A model generated the notes under the pieces. It saw nothing but the letters and a program-made list of their open reading frames with translations. It was not told the DNA's origin and did no database searches. DNA of 64,000 nt from Adiantum capillus-veneris (lineage: Eukaryota; Streptophyta; Polypodiopsida; Polypodiales; Pteridaceae), in assembly GCA_014529385.2 (NCBI GenBank), contig CM043963.1:93119912-93183911 (forward strand), given 5' to 3'. A program made the translations under genes and the position numbers. Positions 11,153 through 22,308 of this stretch are shown in pieces. Every line of letters begins with the position of its first letter. Position 1 is the first letter of the stretch.

Positions 11153-12910
11153 TTCGTCTTCCACAGTTGCACGCTCACAACCAAGGAATCCCTTCTAAAA
11201 ATCTGAGCCTTTCTGATCGCGCGTCAAGAATGAACCTGATACGCCGATGCCCTTGTTCAGCAATCCCTTCATCTCCACCTCCTTCTAGAGTTCCACAAAA
11301 GCAGGCAGTGAGAAAGTCTAGCTAGTTACGCCGCTCCCTCTCTCCTCTCAGACCCAGCGCATCAAAGGCTGAGTTCAGTGTTGTGTCTCTTGCTCACTCA
11401 CACCGCTTCTCTCTATCACGCACTCTAAAGTCTCAGAAGCTAGCGCCAATTGGGGCCTCAGATGATCTTCCTACAGGGCTCCCCCTCCCCCTCCTCGTGC
11501 CCCCCCTCTCTCGCTCTCATGGACACACTCAACCACATATTCTCCTCATTTGAGAAAGCTAGCTAGCCCCGGTGTCCTATTTGACACTTAAACGAGTTGC
11601 TAGACGTAGTGGTCTTGCGCTGTACTACCGTACTGTGTGCACGTGTGTCTCGTGCTCCATGCCCAAAACTCTTGGCCAGTAGCACGATTGGAGTGTTGTG
11701 GAGGCAAAACACCCCCCTCCGCTACAACAGACTCAGGAGACGTCCTTGGCCTTCCTTTCATCAGCACGCGAACATGACTAGTGATTGCTTTTGTCAGCTT
11801 TGCTGTGGCAAATATGCCTACTGTGTGCAGCCGTCCGCCACAGGTGCCTGATTCGGATTACCTCCCGCGTATATTGTGCCTTTGAGTTGGTAACAAAAAT
11901 AGATGTAGTCAAACCCTAGCTCACAGCAGTTTGAAAGGAGATGTATCCGAAAATCATTGCATCGAGGCAACTATTTTGCAAACTATAGAGGCCTCAAGGT
12001 CTTGACGTAGTCAGAGTCTAGCTCGCAGTAGTTTGGCAACCTTGTATGTTATGGTAGGGCCGCGGAACGACTAGCACAGGACAGCACGCATGCATCTATA
12101 TAGGGAGATAGACTATATATGATAGCAAGGTCTTCTCTCTCCTCTTCTCTTTCTCTCTCTCATATTTGGGATGCTCCAGCCGGCTCATATTGGCATGCAA
12201 AGTGACATGACACACTCACACACGTACAGAGGTGCCTGGTGGAAAGCTAGCAACCTGCACTTAGCGATGCATTAGAGAGAGGCCGACAAGAGTTCAAGAG
12301 TCGACGTTATGGGGAAGAGAAGGTTCCCCTCCATCTCATCGCCTCCATCCTCCTCGAAGTCCTCATGAATATACTCTAGTCTTTCAGCTGGCCGATGCTG
12401 CCCCTATGAGACCATCTTCAATGAACCTTCATTATCAGTTGCGCCTGCTGTTGTGGGATGTAATGACTCTAACAGGAATCGAGCTTTAGTGGTAAGACAT
12501 TCGCCTAATGCTGGTCTCCCCATCGATCACGACTGCATCAAGCCTAGCCCAGGGGCAATCCTCATTGATCCTTTGCGTTAAAACCTAAAGCTGGTCCGCG
12601 TTCAATGTCATCAGTCCACCAATGCAGGCCTCTTCATGTGAGTTTCCATGTCAATATCCATGAGAAATCTGCAGCAGTCATGGAGAGATTGATAAGCTCA
12701 CGGACTCTTGCGCTCCACCTATCACCAAATTGTGACGCAGATTGCCTTCGGAATTGGATGATGCCGCACGGCCACCGTGGAGTCTCCACCCACTACCAAT
12801 TAATTGCAGGGCCTCCTCCATCAAGCGCCGACGGCGATCAACTCGGGTCCCTGCAACCTCGTGGCCTGCTGCAGCCAAATGTGGAGCGCCGGCCTCCTGC
12901 TCCCAATTGG
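11153..12910. other. unassigned, relatively GC-rich stretch
   Basis: Base composition is richer in C and G than the neighbours, with pyrimidine-rich tracts (11330-11530). A 29-bp direct repeat is present: 11905-11933 and 12007-12035 share GTAGTCA...CTAGCTC.CAG.AGTTTG. A TATA-like CTATATAGG occurs near 12098. A region near 12474-12520 resembles the 5' half of a plant tRNA but does not fold convincingly. The overlapping plus-strand frames of 84-109 codons at 12605-12996 share no motif with known families. Confidence 0.45.
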
Positions 12911-13005
12911 GCCCTCTCTCTCTCACTCTTTTAAAAAAAAAACTCTCTGAAAGAGTGCACGCCGGCGCGTGCTCTTTCAGAGGGTTTTTTTTTTGAGAGA
13001 GAGAG
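12911..13005. repeat. long near-perfect hairpin (foldback)
   Basis: The arms mirror one another. The left arm runs CT-repeat, A-tract, CTCTCTGAAAGAG, GCACGC; the right arm runs GCGCGTGC, CTCTTTCAGAG, T-tract, GA-repeat. The centre is CGCCGGCG near 12960-12967. The A10/T10 tracts and microsatellite ends are part of the symmetry. This could be a minimal foldback element or fused terminal inverted repeats of a MITE. Related half-sites occur at 4763, 10845 and 14271-14311. Confidence 0.85.
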
Positions 13006-13041
13006 ACATCACTAGCTCACATGCTTTAGACAGCGTCCGGA

Positions 13042-13519
13042 AAAAATCAAGGGAGAATTACCAAAATACCCCTCTAATTTGTGGAAATTCCCAAAATACC
13101 CTTATATCTATTTTGGTTGGACTGTTCAACATTTTTTAGTATTTATTCTTTTTTGACGAATTCCGTTTTCGAGTGCTTAGGATGTAATTTGTCACAAATT
13201 ACCTCACAAAAAAGGTAATTACATTTAAAAATCATTAAACAATTCATCCCGAAAGCCTACATAACCAACTCAAATTCTAGTTTTAGCATCTTGTATGATA
13301 GACTATTAGTCATCTTATGAAAAGCTACAAACTTTTTTATTTTTTGAGAAATTTACTCTCACAACTAGGGGTATTTTGGGAATTTTAGAAAATTTGTAGG
13401 GCGTTTTGGGAATTTATGGAAAAATATTAGGGGTATTTTGAGAATTTTTAGAATTTGAGGGGTATTTTGGGAATTTCCACAAATTGGAGGGGTATTGTGG
13501 TAACTTTCCCAAAAATCAA
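13042..13519. mobile_element. Mutator-type MITE with 9-bp target duplication
   Basis: The element proper is 13051-13510 (460 bp). Its ends are inverted repeats of about 51 bp: 13051-13101 matches the reverse complement of 13460-13510 with about five mismatches by my count. It is flanked by perfect 9-bp direct repeats AAAAATCAA at 13042-13050 and 13511-13519. A 9-bp duplication with long inverted ends is the signature of Mutator-like elements. No transposase frame fits inside, so it is non-autonomous. Subterminal repeats of GGGGTATTTTGGGAATTT occur about five times between 13365 and 13500 and in inverse form at the left end. Confidence 0.9.
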
Positions 13520-14428
<909 letters not shown>

Positions 14429-14692
14429 CATGCAAAGTATTTTGGTTGTGCTCACTCGTTGGCTTGGTTTTCATGAGCACTAAGACTTAAGTGGGAGAAT
14501 GCGCAAGGTGAAGAGAAAGAGAAGAAAGATAAGGCAAAGATTGAAGTAGATCTGGTCAGCTTTGGTCTCTCAAAGTGCAAAGACTTTTTCTTGGAGATTC
14601 TTTAGGCTCAACATTTTGTTGTAAAGACAGTTTCTATCTTCTGAAAATAGATTGCTTATTGTCATAATGATAGTTATTGTTTCTCTCTTTTT

Positions 14693-16224
<1,532 letters not shown>

Positions 16225-17107
16225 TTGTTGTCAGAGACTAGTCAAGTCACATCTCGACAGAAGGGAGTTTCAAGGGGGTGTCAAGCCAGGAACTCTGCCA
16301 AAACCTTAGAGCCAATCTTAGCGGGAAATCTTTCTAACACCTCATTAGAGAGGTTTTATACCTATATGGCTGAGGGATTTAAGAGTATAAGTTTCAAGGA
16401 GGAAATTAAAATGGGAACAGGACCATCATAAACATCACCAAACATGAAACTTTTCATCTGCAATACCAATTTGAAAATGAACAGGGTACTCAAATCTACA
16501 AAGATGGTATGCGTGAAAATGGAAGAGAGACCTAATGAGCTCAAGCTCACAGTGCTCGTATATTATAGTGGCAATTGAAACATATATTTAGTTGTGCACA
16601 ATCCCTTTATTGTGGACAAGTGGGGATTCATAGTCACTAAAGATAAGGTTGACGTCAAGCCTGAGGAAAAGCCATTGAAGCTTGACATTCCTAGTGCAAA
16701 GCTTAGGCGAGTGAACGTGGCTACTCGCATCAACACCAAAAACACTCATGTGGGTTTGTACAAGTACGATAATGGAGAGCTAATTCTCTATTCCAGATGT
16801 GATGAACCTAATGTGAGAGCTAACGGAGCAGAAATGCTAATAGTTTAGGTACAAAGTGGAGAGAGATACTCAGGTGATCATGCTGGATAAGTATGGTCAA
16901 AGGTACTTTACGGTAGATCGCAAAGTGATTGAGAGATATATATACTTTGGAGGGCTTCCCCACCACTACTATGTCACCCCAAGCATTGATAGACTAACAA
17001 TCTCTGAGATGAGGCAAGAAACCACAAGAGCGAGTCTTGTGAGAGCAAGAGTGGAAGACTCTTTTAGTCGACCACAAGTTTCAAAACCTAGACCAATGGG
17101 ATCTTTG
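16225..17107 (+). pseudogene. broken coding sequence of unknown family
   Basis: Two abutting frames read as one protein with a frameshift near 16850. The first (16594-16848, open further upstream) has the blocks IPSAKLRRVNVATRIN and NGELILYSRCDEPNVRANG; the second (16856 on) has QVIMLDKYGQRYFTV, GGLPHHYYVTPS and EMRQETTRASLVRARVEDSF. The mixed, non-repetitive composition looks genuinely coding. An upstream frame (16225-16431) may be part of it. I recognise no domain. It ends where the heat-shock-motif LTR element begins, so that element may have inserted into it or beside it. It could be a gag- or transposon-associated protein or a decayed host gene; the sequence alone does not decide. Confidence 0.45.
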
Positions 17108-17170
17108 TGTCATGGATGCTTGAGTCAGTTGCTGCCTGCATCATCACCTATGTCATCGCCTACATCATCG

Positions 17171-17440
17171 CTAGAAGGCTCTAGAAGAATCTAGAAGGAT
17201 CTAGAAGATTCTAGAAGTTCTAAAAGTATCAAGGAGATTCTAGAAGTTTCTAGAAGCATGGAGAAGATTCTGGAAGAATCTAGAAGTTTTTGGAAAACTC
17301 TAGAAAGTTGAAGTTTCTAGAAGCTTGGAGAAGATTTCCGAAAGATCTAGAAGTTTCTGGAAAACTCTAGAAAGTTGAAGAAGGATCCAAAAGCTTCTAG
17401 AAGAACTAGAAGGATCAAGAAGGTTCTAGAAGATTCGAAC
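17171..17440 (+). promoter_or_regulatory. 10-bp-periodic heat-shock-element-like array in U3
   Basis: GAA recurs every 10 bp for long stretches (CTAGAAGNNN units from 17171), with TTC on the intervening 5-bp phase. Perfect TTCTAGAA occurs at 17209, 17238, 17248, 17315, 17395 and 17424. Positions 17238-17255 read TTCtaGAAgtTTCtaGAA, four consecutive, correctly alternating units of the plant heat-shock-factor consensus. It lies roughly 60-330 bp upstream of the TATA box, as expected for an enhancer. That these sites bind HSF is inference; the ONSEN copia element of Arabidopsis is the established precedent for HSEs in an LTR. Confidence 0.7.
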
Positions 17441-17498
17441 CTCCTCAAGAAGAACCTAGAAAGTCCTAACCTCCTCAAGTAACCTCCTCAAGCACTAG

Positions 17499-17506
17499 TA
17501 TAAATA
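17499..17506 (+). promoter_or_regulatory. TATA box of the 5' LTR
   Basis: TATAAATA followed by GGGG, conserved at 20578-20585 in the 3' LTR. Its position between the periodic array and the R/U5 part fits a retrotransposon core promoter. Confidence 0.75.
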
Positions 17507-17822
17507 GGGGTCTTGGGCCACAAGCCCCTTAGTCTTGCCAACACTAGTTGTGAGTCTCCTATGAGGAAAGCCCTCTTCTAGTTCTTGTCTTATGTTCAAG
17601 TCTTGTCCTTGCAATCAAGCCTTGTATTGTACTCAAGTCATGTAATCAAAGTCTTGTATCTAGCTCTCTTAGTAAAGTATTAAGTCTTGTAATCAAGATT
17701 AAGCTTATCATCAAGTCCCAAGTTCTTGTACATTGTGAGCGCCTCCACTTGCTCTCTTCTAGCTCTATACGCGCTCATAACAGTTTGGTAAGACCACCAT
17801 TTCTTAATCTTCTCAAGCCATC

Positions 17823-18830
17823 ATGGAGCCGACGATGGAAGGTGTCATCAACCCATTGCAAAGCATCCAAGCTCAGCTACAAGAACTTCCCGAGAGTAAC
17901 ACTCAACTTCAAGCAGGGCAACCCCTAATCTTGGGACCTGCGTTGCAAGATCTTCAATGTCAAATTCAAGAGCTTCAAGAGACAAGCACACATCAAGCAC
18001 AAGCTGCAAGATCTAGCTATTCTCAACAACATAAGAAGGAGCCGAAGGTCAGCATGCCTGAAAATTTTGATGGGACTAGATCAAAATTTAGAGGTTGTCT
18101 CCAACAAGTGCGTCTCTTCATTTGAATGCAACGAGAGTGCTATGATGATGCCTCTCAAGTAGGCCTTATTGGGACCCTCCTCTCAGGTACGGTTCTCTCC
18201 TGGTTTGCTCCCTTACTTGAAAAAGAATCTCCTCTTCTTCATGACTGTGAAGCTTTTGTGTGGGAGTTCTCTGCAACCTTTGGGGATATTGATAGAGCAA
18301 GGGTTGCTGAAACCAAACTTAGAAATATCCGCCAAGGATCAAGACCTGCATCCATCTATGCATCCGAATTTCAACAACTCACTTGTGATCTGACTTGGCA
18401 TGAGGAATATTTCATTAGCCAATTTCGATGGGGATTAAAGGATGACATAAAAGATCTTTTATTGACTATGCCAAAGGTTCACACACTCAGCAAGTTCATC
18501 TCTCAAGCAATAGAATGTGATAATCGACTATTTGAGAGGAGACAAGACAGGCGTCTTGGGGCACCATTGCAACCCCAAACAGAAGTGACACATAATGGCT
18601 GCACACCTCAACAGGGCTATAAATCAAGCATTGAGCCCATGCAAATTGATTCAGCACGGTTTCAACCTCTCTCAGCCCAGGAGAAGGTAAGGCGACAAAT
18701 TAATGGCTTATGTATGTATTGTGGAGAGCAGGGACACATAGTTCAACAGTGTCCAAGGAAGAGAAGGATGAAGGTTCATGGTGCAATGGCCTCAACGTGT
18801 TTGGAAAACATGGACGTCCAACCCCAATAG
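17823..18830 (+). pseudogene. gag of the gypsy element, one in-frame stop
   Basis: Gag packages element RNA into virus-like particles. The frame starts at ATG 17823, 40 bp after the 5' LTR, with a Gln/Leu-rich coiled-coil-like N-terminus (residues 10-60). A gag domain follows (FDGTRSKFRG, VGLIGTLLSGTVLSWFAPLLE, then FREF-like and LRNIRQG blocks), ending in a zinc knuckle CMYCGEQGHIVQQC (CX2CX4HX4C, 18711-18752) and basic residues. A single TGA at 18123-18125 splits an otherwise open frame of about 335 codons; no frameshift is needed. Gag ends at 18830 and the protease continues in another frame that overlaps it. Confidence 0.85.
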
Positions 18831-19189
18831 AGACCGACCGGTTGGACAAAAGACAAGCAAAAATGGGTCTCTTTCTTCCTGCTGATTCCACTTCAAGTTT
18901 TATGCTACCAGTCAAGATCCATATGCCGGGTAGGCACATGGATTGTGAAGCATTACTAGATTCAGGCACAACGGCGTGCTTCATGGACAAAGAATTTGCA
19001 AAAGAACAAGGCATACCACTTGTGGAGAAGTCCAATCCAGCAACTGTAGAAGTCATTGATGGTCGTCCCCTCGCTTCACGGGATGTCAAGTATGAAACTC
19101 GCCCCACAGAAGTAACATTGCAGGAGCACGTTGTTCAATATTATACAAAGCCCAAGCAGTCCAATTGTTATTGGGCTACCGTGGCTTGA
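18831..19189 (+). pseudogene. retroviral-type aspartic protease
   Basis: The overlapping frame (open from 18710) contains ALLDSGTTACFMD near 18950-18990, the DSG active-site loop of retropepsins, preceded by VKIHMPGRHMDCE and followed by a region with DGRPLAS. The protease cleaves the gag-pol polyprotein. It lies in a different frame from gag, and the frame shifts again near 19165 into the RT frame, so this copy cannot make a continuous polyprotein without frameshifts. Confidence 0.8.
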
Positions 19190-20290
19190 ATTACAAAATC
19201 TTGACATCGATTGGAGGGCTCAAAGAATTGAACCACAAGAAGAAGGGAAGGCATAATAGGACTATATATCTTGGAGCCAAGGTCTTCATGCGTGTAGCCA
19301 AAAAGTATCCAACTTTCTTGATATTTGCAACATCAACCGACACGTCGACAACAAAAATCATGGAGCTATTGCCATGTCAATATCAATATTACAATGATGT
19401 TTTTGAGAAGAAGAATGCAGACCTCTTACCGGAGCATCGACCCTATGATTGTGCTATAGAGCTTCAGGAGGAAACCCAACCCCCTTTTGGCCCAATATAC
19501 AAGCTATCTCAAGATGAATTGGTAGAATTACGGAAAAATATTGATGAGAATCTTGCTAAGGGGTTCATACAGAATTCAAAGTCCCTAGCAGGAGCTCCAA
19601 TACTCTTTGTAAAAAAGAAGGACGGAACTCTCCGGATGTGCATGGATTATAGGGGCCTAAACAAGATCACCGTCAAGAATCGCTATCCCCTTCCCTTGAT
19701 CCTAGAGCTTCTTGAGCGCTTGGCAAGGCAAGGATATTCACAAAAATATATCTTCGTGGTGTTTACAACCTAGTCAGAATCAAAGAAGGTGATGAATGGA
19801 AGACAACCTTTCGGACAAGGTATGGCCACTTTGAATATACCGTCATGCCATTTGGTCTTACAAATGCCCCAGTTGTTTTCAACATTTAATGAACGATATA
19901 TTTTGGGAGTATTTGGATTATTTTGTGGTAATATATTTGGATGATATGTTGATATTTTCCAAGGATCAAGAAGAGCATGAGCACCATGTACGATTAGTGC
20001 TTGAAAAGCTTCGTGCATCAGGGTTATATGCAAAGTTGGAGAAGTGCTCTTTTCATCAATCTAAGGTGGAATTTCTTGGTTATGTAATTTCTGAAAAGAG
20101 AATCTCCATGGATCCAAAGAAGGTTCAAGCCATCCTTGATTGAGAGACACCCACCTCGGTAAGAGATGTTCAATGTCTCCTCGGATTTGCAAAATTTTAT
20201 CGTATCTTTATACATGGATACTCCAAGGTGGTTACAACACTCACAAGGTTGATAGGCCATAATAAGTTTTTCTGGGACTCAGAGGCCATG
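19165..20290 (+). pseudogene. gypsy reverse transcriptase, truncated RNase H start
   Basis: Frame 1 (19165-19773) has [35 protein letters not shown] and [18 protein letters not shown], all standard gypsy RT blocks. The frame breaks near 19745. Then [19 protein letters not shown] and MPFGLTNAP follow, and from 19889 VVIYLDDMLIFSKDQEEHE carries the YLDD active site, then KCSFHQSKVEFLGYVIS and QCLLGFAKFYR. A TGA at 20142 interrupts. The frame ends at FFWDSEAMKSF near 20290, the start of the RNase H connection, where the internal deletion begins. Integrase is absent. Confidence 0.85.
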
Positions 20291-20296
20291 AAATCA

Positions 20297-20861
20297 TTTC
20301 AGAAGTTTCTAGAAGCATGGAGAAGATTTTGGAAGAATCTAGAAGTTTATGGAAAGCTCTAGAAAGTTGAAGAAGGATCTAGAAGGTTCTAGAAGGATCA
20401 AGAAGTTTCTAGAAGCTTGGAGAAGATTTCGGAAAGATCTAGAAGTTTTTGGAAAACTCTAGAAAGTTGAAGAAGGATCCAAAAGCTTCTAGAAGAACTA
20501 GAAGGATCAAGAAGGTTCTAGAAGATTCTAACCTCCTCAAGAAGAACCTAGAAAGTCCTAACCTCCTCAAGCACTAGTATAAATAGGGGTCTTGGGCCAC
20601 AAGCCCCTCAGTATTGCCAACACCAGTTGTGAGGCACCTATGAGGAAATCCCTCTTCTAGTTCTTGTCTTATGTTCAAGTCTTGTCCTTGCAATCAAGCC
20701 TTGTCTTGTACTCAAGTCATGTAATCAAAGTCTTGTATCTAGCTCTCTTAATAAATTATTGAGTCTTGTAATCAAGATTAAGCTTATCATCAAGTCCCAA
20801 TTTCGTGTACATTGTGAGCGCCTCCACTTGATCTCTTCTAGCTCTATACGTGCTCATAACC
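20297..20861 (+). repeat. 3' LTR, start deleted
   Basis: It matches 17241-17782. GAA occurs every 10 bp from 20302 to 20494 with one substitution at 20482, then the phase slips by 1 bp and continues to 20521. Perfect TTCTAGAA units lie at 20307, 20387, 20407, 20487 and 20516. The TATA box is at 20578-20585. It ends CATAAC at 20860, where the 5' LTR has CATAACA. Confidence 0.85.
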
Positions 20862-20939
20862 GTACTTTGAGTTCAAGGGTTCCAATGACCATGCAAGGGG
20901 TAATGAGGCTTTAGGCACAATTTACACTACGATGGTTCC

Positions 20940-22300
20940 TGACACTAGAACCGAGTGTAGAGACACAAGATTTGAAGAGAGAGAGTAATTGATCAGACTC
21001 CCTCTAGAGCACCTATCGGTGGGTATGAGGCAAGAGATGTTGTAATAGGAGAGCCTAGAATGATGATAGTGGTAAAAAAATGCAAAGAATGTGACCTTGT
21101 CAAGTGGAAAATCATAGAGGAAGCCACGATAACTTCATATGAGGCAAGAGATGTTGTAATAGGAGAGCCTAGAATGATGACAGTGGTAGCAAAATGCAAA
21201 GAATGTGACCTTCTCAAGTGAAAAAGCATAGAGGAAGCCACGATACCTTCATATGTGGCTCAAAGAGTGAGAAATCAATTTACGATGATGAAAATATGTT
21301 CATGTTTATAGCAAACCAAAATTACAAACCTAGAGGATATCCTCCTAGGATAGGATAGCGAATCAGAGCACCACCAGCTACCGAGTTGGAAGGTCCATGC
21401 TATGAATGTGGAGGTGACCATTGGGCATGAGTTTGTCCAAAAAATTACCAATGAGCAAAAATATTTTGATTCTATGATGGATGCGCAATAAATCACCTCA
21501 TACAACATTGTGCTAAGAATCCAAAAAACAAGAAAAAAATGATAGTGAACGCCATATTGGAGTTTTACCTTGTTCAAGTAGATTGGAGTTAGAGCTGAAA
21601 ATTCCTATCAAATTAGTGATTAGAGCTCAAGATCAAGAAGCAACAAAAAATAAGCCAGTGGTGAACGAGCTAAAACTTCAAAACAAATCAAGTTAGTGAG
21701 GACTCAATGGAAATCATGGAAAGCAAAAAGAGATAGAATAAAAGCTAAGAGGTTGAAGGAGAAGACAATCTTAGAGACCAAAATAAACCAAACAAGGGAA
21801 CAACTTAAATGTGAATGAGAGAATAAGGAAAATGCTAAGGGATTGGAAGCACAAAAGCAGTATTAGGAGGTTCGGTCTTGGTTGAGAAAGTGACCGAGCA
21901 TTTTAGATGCTATTTTGCAAGCCTATGAGGCTAGGTTGAAGACCAAACACTAGAACAAAGATTGTTGACCTATCCACCTCTTGAAATAGAAATGAAAAAA
22001 ACAGAAATATGCAAAAGTCTCATAGAAACAACTCAAGCTCTAATGCAGCCAAACACATTGAACATCCCTGAGTAAGTTGTGCATGTTCCAAAAAAAAAAC
22101 CGGAAGCGTACTAAAAGAAAACAAAACTAGCAAACCAATTGACCCATCTGTTCAATACCACCTCTTGCATAGCATTGTGTTAACCAATGCATCTCTTCTA
22201 TAAGCATGATAGGGCTACATTTCACGGCCTTGCATAGACACGTTGTTCGTGCCCATGCACATTGCACAAACCTTCGTCCGGGATGACTCAGTATAGGGAG
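20940..22300 (+). pseudogene. gag-like remnant of another LTR element
   Basis: Frame 3 reads a gag-like stretch with a duplicated module (YEARDVVIGEPRMM twice), then after frame changes near 21250-21390 two zinc-knuckle-like motifs: CYECGGDHWA.VC and CYDGCAINHLIQHC-like, separated by about 20 residues and interrupted by stops. Further on, Lys/Glu-rich coiled-coil-like text (WKAKRDRIKAKRLKEK near 21720-21770) continues to about 22080. A polypurine tract at 22296-22308 followed by TG at 22309 marks a possible 3' LTR start. Too degenerate to place in a lineage. Confidence 0.55.
21024..21251 (+). repeat. 114-bp in-frame tandem duplication in gag remnant
   Basis: 21024-21137 and 21138-21251 are about 93% identical. 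The unit is 38 codons and keeps the frame, with a Cys-containing KCKECDL block in each copy. Confidence 0.9.
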
Positions 22301-22308
22301 GGGGGGAG

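Larger units (their letters stand above)
17108..17782 (+). repeat. 5' LTR of the gypsy element
   Basis: The right edge is firm, CATAACA at 17776-17782 followed by the leader. The left edge is inferred from TGTCATGG at 17108, because the 3' LTR lacks its start. The U3 part is a 10-bp-periodic array (17171-17440), a TATAAATA box lies at 17499-17506, and the R/U5 part (17520-17782) is rich in AAGTCTTGT phrases. Confidence 0.75.
17108..20861 (+). mobile_element. Ty3/gypsy element with two LTRs, internally deleted
   Basis: The LTR-like ends at 17108-17782 and 20297-20861 are about 95% identical by eye over their shared 560 bp. Between them lie gag, aspartic protease and reverse transcriptase, in gypsy order. 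RNase H (beyond its first few codons), integrase, the polypurine tract and the start of the 3' LTR are missing. At about 20297 an RT-end motif (FFWDSEAMKSF) runs directly into the repeat-rich part of the LTR, so a deletion joined them, probably through the shared AGAAGTTTCTAGAAG phrase. A TGG-starting primer-site candidate lies at 17786. No clear target duplication was found because the left edge is uncertain. Confidence 0.85.

Noticed and set aside
17171-17440. CRISPR-like or satellite array
   Set aside because: The units are 10 bp without spacers and lie inside both LTRs upstream of a TATA box; they are part of the LTR promoter.
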